Below are positions 6,886 to 13,751 of a stretch of 22,895 nucleotides of DNA, in pieces (the stretch's first letter is position 1; each line of letters begins with the position of its first letter). Position numbers and translations under genes: made by a program. A model generated the notes under the pieces. The model was not told the DNA's origin and did not search any database. It saw only the letters and a program-made list of their open reading frames with translations. This DNA comes from JAITWN01 sp964384095 (GTDB lineage: Bacteria > Pseudomonadota > Gammaproteobacteria > SZUA-140), in NCBI GenBank assembly GCA_964384095.1, contig CAYLKC010000025.1, positions 1 through 22,895 on the forward strand, in the 5' to 3' direction.

Positions 6886-6936
6886 GGTCAGGGTAGAATA
6901 GTCAGAATCATTCACCGGCTCTATTCTACCCTGACC
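6886..6936. promoter_or_regulatory. Perfect 16-bp inverted repeat between rlmJ and hrpB
   Basis: GGTCAGGGTAGAATAG at 6886-6901 and its exact reverse complement at 6921-6936, with a 19-nt spacer. Each arm carries a TAGAAT hexamer that could act as a -10 box, one reading toward hrpB and one toward rlmJ. The outer GGGGTCAG resembles the terminus of the E1-E4 elements, so it may be a repeat rather than an operator. Confidence 0.6.
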
Positions 6937-6946
6937 GTGACTGTCC

Positions 6947-9457
6947 ATGTCGCCGCTTCCAATTGAAGGTGTCCTGCCTGAGCTGCGAGCGACGCTCGCG
7001 CGCCATCGCGCGGTCGTGCTGCAGGCGCCGCCAGGAGCCGGCAAGACCACCGCAGTACCGCCGGCCCTGCTCGGCGAACCCTGGCTCGCCGGCCAGTCGA
7101 TCCTGATGCTCGAACCACGTCGGCTCGCCGCGCGCGCTGCGGCGGCGCGCATCGCGCAACTGCGCAACGAGCCGGTCGGGGAGACGGTCGGCTACCAGAT
7201 CCGCTTCGAGAACCGGGTGTCCGCGCGTACCCGCATCAGGGTCGTCACCGAGGGTATCCTGACCCGCCAGCTGCAATCCGACCCCGAACTGAAAGGCGTC
7301 GGCCTCGTCATCTTCGACGAATTCCACGAACGCCACTTGCATGCAGATCTCGCGCTGGCACTGTGCCTCGATGCCCAGCGCGGCCTGCGCGAAGATCTGA
7401 AGCTCCTCGTGATGTCGGCGACGCTCGACGGCGCCGCAGTCGCGCGCCTGCTCGGCGACGTGCCCGTGATCACCAGCGAGGGTCGCAGCTTCCCGGTCGA
7501 TGTCCGCTACCTGCCGCGCGACCCGGACGGCCCGTTGCCCCAGGTCGTCGCCTCCGCGATCGAGTCCGCGCTCGCGCGCGATGACGGCGATGTGCTCGCC
7601 TTCCTGCCCGGCGCGCGTGAGATCCGCCGCACGCAGGAACTCCTCGAAGACTCGATTTCCGGCCGCGCCGAGGTGTTGCCGCTATACGGCGACCTGCCAT
7701 GGGAGGCGCAGGACCGCGCGATCCGACCCGGCAGTGAACGAAGACGCGTCGTACTCGCAACGCCGATCGCCGAAACCAGTCTGACGATCGACGGTATCCG
7801 CATCGTCGTCGATGCCGGTCACGCGCGCGCGCCGCGCTTCGATCCTTCGTCGGGGCTGTCGCGTTTGGTCACGCAGCGCGTCTCGCGCGCGTCCGCCGAC
7901 CAGCGCGCCGGCCGTGCCGGCCGCACTGCGCCCGGCATCTGCTACCGGCTGTGGGGCGAGAACACCCAGCGCGGATTGGTCGCGCATTCCGCCCCGGAGA
8001 TCCTGACCGCCGACCTCGCGCCACTCGCGCTCGAACTCGCGGCCTGGGGCGTGAACGATGCTACATCACTGTCATGGCTCGACCCGCCACCCGCCGCCGC
8101 ATTCGCACAGGCGCGCGAACTGCTGACCGAACTCGATGCGCTCGACGCCGCCGGGCGCATTACCGACGCCGGTCGCGCGATGGTCAGGCTGCCGTTGCAT
8201 CCGCGCATCGCGCACATGCTGTTCGCGGCCGGGCCGCTTGGACTCGGTGCGCTCGCCTGCGACGTCGCCGCGCTGCTCTCAGAACGCGATCTCTTCATCG
8301 GCGCCGCCCGCCGCTCGGCCGATTTCGTCGAGCGCCTCGAGGCCCTGCGGCAGTGGCGACGCGGCGGTCGTCATGCCGCGCGGTTGCGCGAGGCCGACAT
8401 CGCCGGCTGCGCGCGCGTCAACCAGGCCGCGCAGCAATATCGCCGCTGGCTGCCGCCGTCGCCATCGACGGCAGAGTCCGACGACATCGACCGCGCCGGT
8501 CTCTTGCTCGCGCTCGCCTATCCCGATCGCATTGCGTTGCAGCGTGCGCCGGGCGAGCCGCGCTATTTGCTCGCGTCGGGACGCGGTGCGCGCCTGCACG
8601 AGGCCGAGATGCGCCTGCGCCAGCCCTGCATCGTCGCCGCGAGTCTCGACGCCGGCGAGACAGAAGGCTTGATTCATCTCGCCGCGCCGGTCGCTCTCAA
8701 CGAACTCGAGGCGCAGCTCGGCACGCATATCCGCGATGAAGCGGTCGTGCGCTGGGATGCACAACAGCAGGCCATCGTCGCACGCCGCGAGCGTCGGCTC
8801 GGCGCGCTCGTGCTCGAATCGAAACCATACACCGGCGCCGCGCAGGATCAGTTGCGCGCGGCGATGCTCGACGGCGTTCGCCGCCTCGGCCTCGATGCCC
8901 TGCCATGGACGCCGGAGGCGCGCGAGTGGCAGGCGCGGGTGCTGTTTCTGCGCGCCTGGCTACCCGGGGAATCATGGCCGGACATCTCCGATGCGGCGTT
9001 GCTCGCGACGCTCGACGACTGGCTCGCGCCGTGGCTCGACGGCATCACTCGCCGTGAACATCTCGCGCGACTCGACCTGCTCGCGATCCTGAAGTCGCGC
9101 CTCGATTGGGAGCAGGCGCGCCGGCTCGATGAAGGCGCGCCGACGCACATGGCCGTTCCGAGCGGCTCCCGCCTGCGGCTCGAGTACGTGGCCGGCGAGT
9201 CGCCGGTGCTCAGAGTCAAGCTGCAGGAGATGTTCGGCTGCGCCGACACGCCGCACGTCGCGTTCGGGCGCGTGCCGGTCACGCTGCACCTGCTGTCGCC
9301 GGCGCGCCGCCCGATCCAGGTCACCCAGGACCTGCGCGGTTTCTGGGAGCGTACCTATGCCGAGGTCAGGAAAGAGCTGAAAGGGCGCTATCCAAAGCAC
9401 CCCTGGCCCGACGACCCGTGGAGTGCGGTGCCGACGGCGCGGGCGAAACCGCGCTGA
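6947..9457 (+). CDS. hrpB: ATP-dependent helicase HrpB
   Basis: 836 aa, normal for HrpB (about 810-840). A DEAH-type superfamily 2 RNA helicase-like ATPase with no firmly known substrate. Motifs in order: I APPGAGKTT (about residues 26-34), Ia LEPRRLAARAAA, II DEFHERH (about residues 124-130), III MSATLDG, then IV-VI in the second RecA domain, including TPIAETSLTIDGI and QRAGRAGR. The helicase-associated domain follows, then the HrpB-specific C-terminal domain ending with the HrpB signature LRGFWERTYAEVRKELKGRYPKHPWPDDP (residues split here for reading: LRGFWERTYAEVRKEL, then KGRYPKHPWPDDP). ATG 6947 has no clear Shine-Dalgarno but gives the conserved N terminus PIEGVLPELRATLARH. Confidence 0.97.
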   Translation: MSPLPIEGVLPELRATLARHRAVVLQAPPGAGKTTAVPPALLGEPWLAGQSILMLEPRRLAARAAAARIAQLRNEPVGETVGYQIRFENRVSARTRIRVVTEGILTRQLQSDPELKGVGLVIFDEFHERHLHADLALALCLDAQRGLREDLKLLVMSATLDGAAVARLLGDVPVITSEGRSFPVDVRYLPRDPDGPLPQVVASAIESALARDDGDVLAFLPGAREIRRTQELLEDSISGRAEVLPLYGDLPWEAQDRAIRPGSERRRVVLATPIAETSLTIDGIRIVVDAGHARAPRFDPSSGLSRLVTQRVSRASADQRAGRAGRTAPGICYRLWGENTQRGLVAHSAPEILTADLAPLALELAAWGVNDATSLSWLDPPPAAAFAQARELLTELDALDAAGRITDAGRAMVRLPLHPRIAHMLFAAGPLGLGALACDVAALLSERDLFIGAARRSADFVERLEALRQWRRGGRHAARLREADIAGCARVNQAAQQYRRWLPPSPSTAESDDIDRAGLLLALAYPDRIALQRAPGEPRYLLASGRGARLHEAEMRLRQPCIVAASLDAGETEGLIHLAAPVALNELEAQLGTHIRDEAVVRWDAQQQAIVARRERRLGALVLESKPYTGAAQDQLRAAMLDGVRRLGLDALPWTPEAREWQARVLFLRAWLPGESWPDISDAALLATLDDWLAPWLDGITRREHLARLDLLAILKSRLDWEQARRLDEGAPTHMAVPSGSRLRLEYVAGESPVLRVKLQEMFGCADTPHVAFGRVPVTLHLLSPARRPIQVTQDLRGFWERTYAEVRKELKGRYPKHPWPDDPWSAVPTARAKPR

Positions 9458-9469
9458 CGCCAGTTCGGG

Positions 9470-9475
9470 TATAAT
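9470..9475 (+). promoter_or_regulatory. Candidate -10 box TATAAT
   Basis: TATAAT lies 34 nt before the start codon at 9504, inside TTCGGGTATAATCGTC. The same 16 bases precede acnA on the minus strand. No good -35 match at 16-18 nt spacing. It would drive the 9504-11652 operon. Confidence 0.4.
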
Positions 9476-9503
9476 CGTCGTCAGATAGACAAGGAGGTGT
9501 CTG

Positions 9504-9779
9504 ATGAAAAAGTTATTGATCGTCTCCATTGCCGTCGCCGTGATCACTGCCTGGTCGTTCGCAGCATTCGCCGATGACATCGAAGGAAGGATTGCTTCGA
9601 TCAACCCGGACGAACAGTCGTTCGTCGTCCAGGGCATTACCTTCTTCGTGACGCCCACCACCGACTACGATGATGGCCTCCGGAGATTCTCCGATCTGCA
9701 AGTCGATCAGAAGGTAGAGGTTGATTTCGTGTTTCGCGATGGCAGGCATTACGCAACGGAGATCGAGCTCGAAGACTGA
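9504..9779 (+). CDS. Secreted DUF5666-like small protein
   Basis: 91 aa. The Sec signal peptide MKKLLIVSIAVAVITAWSFAAFA is cleaved after AFA (residue 23), leaving a 68-residue periplasmic protein. The mature part, DDIEGRIASINPDEQSFVVQGITFFVTPTT...FSDLQVDQKVEVDFVFRDGRHYATEIELED, matches the DUF5666 pattern ('v.G.i.si....sf.v.G..v.v...T.y.......l..G..Veve.....g...A..i') and is predicted as a small beta barrel of OB type. An AAGGAGG Shine-Dalgarno at 9491-9497 fixes the start. It precedes the LolA-like gene by 44 nt. Function unknown. Confidence 0.8.
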   Translation: MKKLLIVSIAVAVITAWSFAAFADDIEGRIASINPDEQSFVVQGITFFVTPTTDYDDGLRRFSDLQVDQKVEVDFVFRDGRHYATEIELED

Positions 9780-9823
9780 GAGCAGGCGATCGCCGACACG
9801 TCAGGGCAGAGAGGGACAAGCCC

Positions 9824-10714
9824 ATGACCGTAAGGAAGCAGATTGTAGCCTTGATGACATTGCTCCTGGTGTCGGCGCAGCCATGCGCGCAGGAGCTGGT
9901 GCCCGGTGATGACGCTGCATCGGTGATGCAGCGTGCCTATGAGGTCCACGGCGGCCAGGATTCGTTCTCGCGCATCCATTTACATTTCGAGTTCGACCAG
10001 GGGCGCAGCAGCACGGCGACCCTGGTCATGGCCTTTCGACGCGAATCGGGCGATGTCGATTATCGCGTGATCATGTTCAGCGAGTTGCCGCCGGACCGCA
10101 AGGACACCGGTTTCCTCGGCGTTTTCTACCGGCCCGACGCCGGGAAAGAGGACGAGATGTGGCTCTATCTGCCCGAGCTGCGTTCGACCCGCAGGCTGAT
10201 GCACACGCAGCAGTCACACGACCATGGACCCCATGACATGACGGGGCACATGCGTCATGGCGAGAGCCCGGACGAGTTCTCTGTCTCCGAGCTCGATCAC
10301 GAAGAACTGATGCCGCGCTGGCCCGGGCTCGACGAACATCGCCTGCTCGCGGTCGAGGACTATGACGGACGCCCTGCCTGGAAGATCGAGAGCATCCCGC
10401 GCGATCCTGCGACATCGGCGTATGGCAAGCGGATTCACTGGATTGATCGGGAACATGCATTGCTGTTGCGTATCGAGTATCGCGCACCAGGCGGCAAACA
10501 CATCAAGACCCAGACACAGCAGTGGAGCAGGGTCGGCGATGCCTGGCTCTGGGAGCGCATCGTCGCGGTCAATCACCTGAACGGCAATCAAACCATGCTC
10601 GAACAGACCGACGTGCGCGTCGATGTCGGCTTGCCTGACGACCTGTTCAGTCGCCGCATGCTGAGTCGAGGTGCGAAGGCGTTCGAGAACAGACTGGAGA
10701 GATTGACACGATGA
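9824..10714 (+). CDS. LolA-fold outer-membrane lipoprotein-sorting-like protein with His/Met-rich loop
   Basis: 296 aa. An N-terminal signal peptide (MTVRKQIVALMTLLLVSAQPCA) is followed by a LolA-like half-barrel of the 'outer membrane lipoprotein-sorting protein' family (DUF1329/PF17131-like): the helix ASVMQRAYEVHGGQDS, strands ATLVMAFRRES and YRVIMFSELPPDRKDTGFLGVFY, the hallmark EMWLYLPELRSTRRL, then YGKRIHWIDREHALLLRIEY and the terminal DLFSRRML. Such proteins usually accompany MMPL/RND lipid exporters, but none is adjacent here. Between residues 126 and 145 there is an unusual loop with six His and several Met (MHTQQSHDHGPHD, then MTGHMRHGE) where relatives have a Ser/Gly-rich loop. The stop overlaps the pirin start as ATGA. 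Confidence 0.75.
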   Translation: MTVRKQIVALMTLLLVSAQPCAQELVPGDDAASVMQRAYEVHGGQDSFSRIHLHFEFDQGRSSTATLVMAFRRESGDVDYRVIMFSELPPDRKDTGFLGVFYRPDAGKEDEMWLYLPELRSTRRLMHTQQSHDHGPHDMTGHMRHGESPDEFSVSELDHEELMPRWPGLDEHRLLAVEDYDGRPAWKIESIPRDPATSAYGKRIHWIDREHALLLRIEYRAPGGKHIKTQTQQWSRVGDAWLWERIVAVNHLNGNQTMLEQTDVRVDVGLPDDLFSRRMLSRGAKAFENRLERLTR

Positions 10715-11652
10715 ATCGCTCAGGTCATGAGGCGCAATGGGAGCCTCCGCCAGTCCCGGCCGATGCCCCCGGCAATGCCGTCGATATCACGCTGATCCCG
10801 CGCGCGACCGATCTCGGCGACGGCCTGACGGTCCATCGCGCCCTGCCATCCGCGCAGCGGCGCATGATCGGCCCGTTCATCTTCTTCGATCGCATCGGCC
10901 CCGCGGTACTGAAGGCCGGCGGCGGTCTCGATGTGCGTCCGCATCCGCATATCGGACTCGCGACCGTGACCTATCTGCATGCCGGCGAGATCCTGCACCG
11001 CGACAGCCTCGGCTGCGTACAGCCGATCCGCCCCGGCGCGGTCAACTGGATGACCGCCGGCAGCGGCATCGTCCATTCGGAGCGCACGCCGGCCGAATTA
11101 CGTGCGAACGACCAGCCGCTGGCCGGCGCCCAGGTCTGGCTGGCCCTGCCGGAACGCCATGAGGAGGTTGCGCCGAGCTTCGTCCATCACGGCGCCGAAA
11201 CCCTGCCGGTCCTCGACGCCGAGGGCAAGCGCGTGCGAGTGATCCTCGGCTCGATGTATGGCGCGCACTCGCCAGTCGAGACCCTGTCGGCGACATTCTA
11301 CGCCGACGTTGAGCTTGCGGCCGGCGCGAGCCTGACGGTGCCGGCCGATCATGAGGAGCGCGCGATGTACCTGTTCGAGGGCGGGGTCGAGGTGCTTCCC
11401 GGGCGGACGCGTTTCGGGGCCGGACAGTTCGTTGTCTTTCGTCACGGCGCGGCGATATGCCTGCAAGCCGTCGACGGACCCGCGCGCTTCATGCTGCTCG
11501 GCGGAGAGCCGATGGACGGCCCGCGTCACATCTGGTGGAACTTCGTGTCGAGTTCGCGTGAACGTCTCGAGCAGGCAAAGGCCGACTGGCAGTCCGGGCG
11601 CTTCGCGAAAGTGCCCGGCGAGACCGAATTCATCCCGCTGCCCGAACGCTGA
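10711..11652 (+). CDS. Pirin family protein
   Basis: 313 aa. A bicupin of the pirin family. The N-terminal cupin has the metal ligands in RPHPHIGLATVTYL (HxH, about residues 88-92) and SGIVHSERTP (His and Glu), plus the conserved IGPFIFFDRIGP block; the C-terminal pirin_C cupin covers roughly residues 185-290 (LSATFYADVELAAG...AMYLFEGGVEVLPG). Bacterial pirins bind Fe or Ni and some are quercetinases or regulators of central metabolism; the role here is unknown. The start overlaps the upstream stop by 4 nt, so it is the last gene of a three-gene operon. The final 68 nt, including the stop, are repeated 2079 nt downstream. A remnant haloperoxidase gene converges on it. Confidence 0.94.
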   Translation: MNRSGHEAQWEPPPVPADAPGNAVDITLIPRATDLGDGLTVHRALPSAQRRMIGPFIFFDRIGPAVLKAGGGLDVRPHPHIGLATVTYLHAGEILHRDSLGCVQPIRPGAVNWMTAGSGIVHSERTPAELRANDQPLAGAQVWLALPERHEEVAPSFVHHGAETLPVLDAEGKRVRVILGSMYGAHSPVETLSATFYADVELAAGASLTVPADHEERAMYLFEGGVEVLPGRTRFGAGQFVVFRHGAAICLQAVDGPARFMLLGGEPMDGPRHIWWNFVSSSRERLEQAKADWQSGRFAKVPGETEFIPLPER

Positions 11653-11672
11653 CGCCGACGCGGGCTTCAGCG
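11585..11672 (+). repeat. 88-nt direct repeat, left copy (native pirin 3' end)
   Basis: From ACTGGCAGTCCGGGCG to GGGCTTCAGCG. It matches 13664-13751 with three mismatches, no gaps and an offset of 2079 nt. It covers the last 22 pirin codons, the stop and 20 nt beyond. Confidence 0.9.
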
Positions 11673-11712
11673 TCTTTTCAAAGACGACGTCCGTGACCTC
11701 CCGCCCCTCAAT
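11653..11712 (-). pseudogene. Remnant C-terminus of a vanadium haloperoxidase-like gene
   Basis: Read on the minus strand, this stretch encodes RRIEGREVTDVVFEKTLKPA. It aligns with IDQGRDVADFVFETTLAPL near the end of the haloperoxidase at 13709-15363, with about 9 of 14 core residues identical. Upstream of it (toward 11800) I find no continuation of the gene, so only the last ~20 codons survive next to pirin. The DNA identity to the intact gene is only moderate, so it appears to derive from a different paralogue. The bases 11713-11801 show nothing further. Confidence 0.5.
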
Positions 11713-11801
11713 CCGCCGGCTGCCGCGAGCCGACGGTGTACGAGGGGATCAAGGTTAGCCTGGTGCGGCCCCGCGAAGGGAACGTCAGACGTAGTGTGTT
11801 G

Positions 11802-13189
11802 TTACGGAATTTTCTTGCTGACAATGGCGCTGTAGCCGCTCTCGTTGCCGCTGTAGTCATAGACCGTCACCGCGAAATAATGCGTGGTGGCAGCAGCGAG
11901 ACCGGTGGCGGTGAAGCTGGTCAGAGAGCCGTCATTGAGATCCTGCAGCAGTCTGAGATTGCCGTCACTCGTGCCTTGATAGACGCGGTATCCCGCGATC
12001 TCGCTGAGGCTGATCGGGCTGCCATTGACGCGAGTGGTGGGCGCTACCCACGACAGCGCTGCGCTTCCGGTGGCTGCAGTCGCCACATTCACGGTGATGC
12101 CGAAGGCCGGCAGGCTGCTGGTCACCTTGCCATCGCTGACACTAATAGTGATGTTCGAGTAGTTGCCCACATTGCTTGCAGTCGGCGTACCGCTCAAGCG
12201 ACCGGTGCTGGTGTTGAAGGCCGCCCACGCCGGCTTGTTCGCAATACTGAAGACCAGCGTATCGCCNNNNNNNNNNNNNNNNNNNNNNNNNNNNNNNNNN
12301 NNNNNNNNNNNNNNNNNNNNNNNNNNNNNNNNNNNNNNNNNNNNNNNNNNNNNNNNNNNNNNNNNNTGTTGAAGGCCGCCCACGCCGGCTTGTTCGCAAT
12401 ACTGAAGACCAGCGTATCGCCGTCGGCGTCGGTAGCCGTCGGCCGGAAGGAGTAGGTGTTTCCGACGGTGACCGCCGTCGCCGGCGTTCCGCTGATGACG
12501 GGTGTGCGATTGGTCGCCGCCGCTGCGGCATTCACGGTGATGCCGAAGGCCGGCAGGCTGCTGGTCACCTTGCCGTCGCTGACACGGATGATGATGTTCG
12601 AGTAGCTGCCCACGTTGCTCTCGGTCGGCGTGCCGCTCAAGCGACCGGTGCTGGTTCTGAAGTTCGCCCATGCCGGCTTGTTCGCAATGCTGAAGACCAG
12701 CGTATCGCCGTCGGCGTCGGTAGCCGTCGGCCGGAAGGAGTAGGTGTTTCCGGCGGTGACCGCCGTCGCCGGCGTGCCGCTGATGACGGGCGTGCGGTTG
12801 GTGGTGGCGCTGCTCACTTTGATGCTGAACGGCGCCAGCCTGGCAGAAGTCCTGCCGTCGCTCACCGAGATGACGATATTCCAGTACGTCCCGACGTGAC
12901 GGCTGCGCGGCGTTCCGCTGAGTCTTCCTGTGCTCGTGTCGAAGCTGGCCCAGCCTGGCTTGTTGTAGATGCTGAAGGTCAGCCGGTTGCCGTCCGCATC
13001 ACTCGCGGTGGGTCGAAACGCATAGGACTGCCCAACGGTTGACGTGGTGACCGGAGAGCCGCTGATTACGGGCGCCTGATTACGATAATAACTTCCGGCA
13101 GCGAATGCCTCGTGGAGGCTGACTGGAAAAAGAACGAAAAGCGCGAATAAAAAGATGATGGATCGGTGCAGGGGGAGATGATGTCGCAT
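11802..13189 (-). CDS. Secreted Ig-like (He_PIG) repeat protein with C-terminal FN3 domain, interrupted by assembly gap
   Basis: The N terminus (ATG 13189) has a signal peptide, hydrophobic core IIFLFALFVLFPVSL, cleavage near AFA (residue 30). Then come tandem ~95-residue putative Ig domains of the He_PIG type: repeat 1 at 13081-12800, repeat 2 at 12799-12512, and repeat 3 from 12511 into the gap. Each starts N-x-x-PVISG and carries RPTAxDADG, FSIxNKPxWAxF, TSTGRLSGTP and VSDG. After the gap (left side, 12266 to 11802) another repeat end is followed by a fibronectin type III domain (ALSWVAPTTR...AGYRVYQGTSDG...HYFAVTVYDYSGNESGYS) and stop. Frames on the two sides differ only because the N run has arbitrary length. 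Likely an extracellular or cell-surface adhesion protein; export beyond the periplasm is inferred. The true number of repeats is unknown. Confidence 0.8.
12267..12366. other. Assembly gap (100 N) in repeated Ig domains
   Basis: The 55 bases left of the gap (12212-12266) are identical to the 55 bases right of it (12367-12421). The gap therefore lies in a tandem repeat of nearly identical Ig modules that the assembler could not resolve; its real length is unknown. Confidence 0.97.
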
Positions 13190-13268
13190 GAAAAATTAGC
13201 CTCACGGGTTGCCAACGGCAATATCAACTACAGAGAACTGCGGTGCTGCAAATCACATCGCAAATCAG

Positions 13269-13293
13269 AAAAAATTCCGGCTGCACGGCAGCC
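13269..13293 (-). terminator. Candidate rho-independent terminator (minus strand)
   Basis: Stem GGCTGC / GCAGCC with a 3-nt loop, followed on the minus strand by GGAATTTTTTC. It lies between the haloperoxidase gene and the downstream Ig-repeat gene and would separate their transcripts. The stem is only 6 bp. Confidence 0.45.
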
Positions 13294-13479
13294 CGACCGA
13301 GCGGAATTGCGCCGCTCTGATCAGTATCGATCGCATACGCGTCATGCACTCCGAGCTATTGACGATGAGGGTGGAGCGTGGGTTCCGGAATACGTACGAA
13401 AAATTCCGTATGCAATCGGCGACACATAAGATCAGTGCGATGAATCGTGAACTTCGTTACATGGGGATTAATGGAAGAA

Positions 13480-13506
13480 AGGGAAAATGCGGAAATCCTT
13501 TCCGCA
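13480..13506 (-). terminator. Candidate rho-independent terminator (minus strand)
   Basis: Perfect 8-bp stem TGCGGAAA / TTTCCGCA with a 3-nt loop (13488-13506), followed on the minus strand by TTTTCCCTTTC. It sits about 200 nt after the end of the haloperoxidase frame and would end that transcript. The stretch 13190-13708 otherwise contains no gene I can support; it is AT-richer than its surroundings. Confidence 0.5.
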
Positions 13507-13663
13507 AGATCGATGCAGTGGGTGATCCGCCGCGCTGACACAGCGGGTGAAATGACGCTGCTAACTGGGTCAGGAGATATCCCTCGCCCTGCGATTCAGC
13601 TGCATCCAGTACATACCGAGTCCTCGCCCTTGCTTGACGAAGTCAAAAAGACGACCGGAACGT

Positions 13664-13751
13664 ACTGGCAGTCCGGGCGCTTCGCGAAAGTGCCCGGCGA
13701 GACCGAATTCATCCCGCTGCCCGAGCGCAGACCCCGACGCGGGCTTCAGCG
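13664..13751 (+). repeat. 88-nt direct repeat, right copy (copied pirin 3' end)
   Basis: A copy of pirin's last 22 codons and 3' flank, starting ACTGGCAGTCC. The mismatches include the base that turns the pirin stop TGA into AGA. No other part of pirin is present here. It overlaps the C-terminal end of the haloperoxidase frame on the opposite strand. Confidence 0.9.

Noticed and set aside
11757..11777. Fifth copy of the ~75-nt element near the Ig gene end
   Set aside because: The minus strand reads GGGGCCGCACCAGGCTAACC, only about 15 of 20 bases like the element terminus, and the rest of the element cannot be followed.
12200..13090. CRISPR-like or satellite array
   Set aside because: The repeats are about 285 nt, stay in frame and encode Ig-type domains, so they are protein modules.
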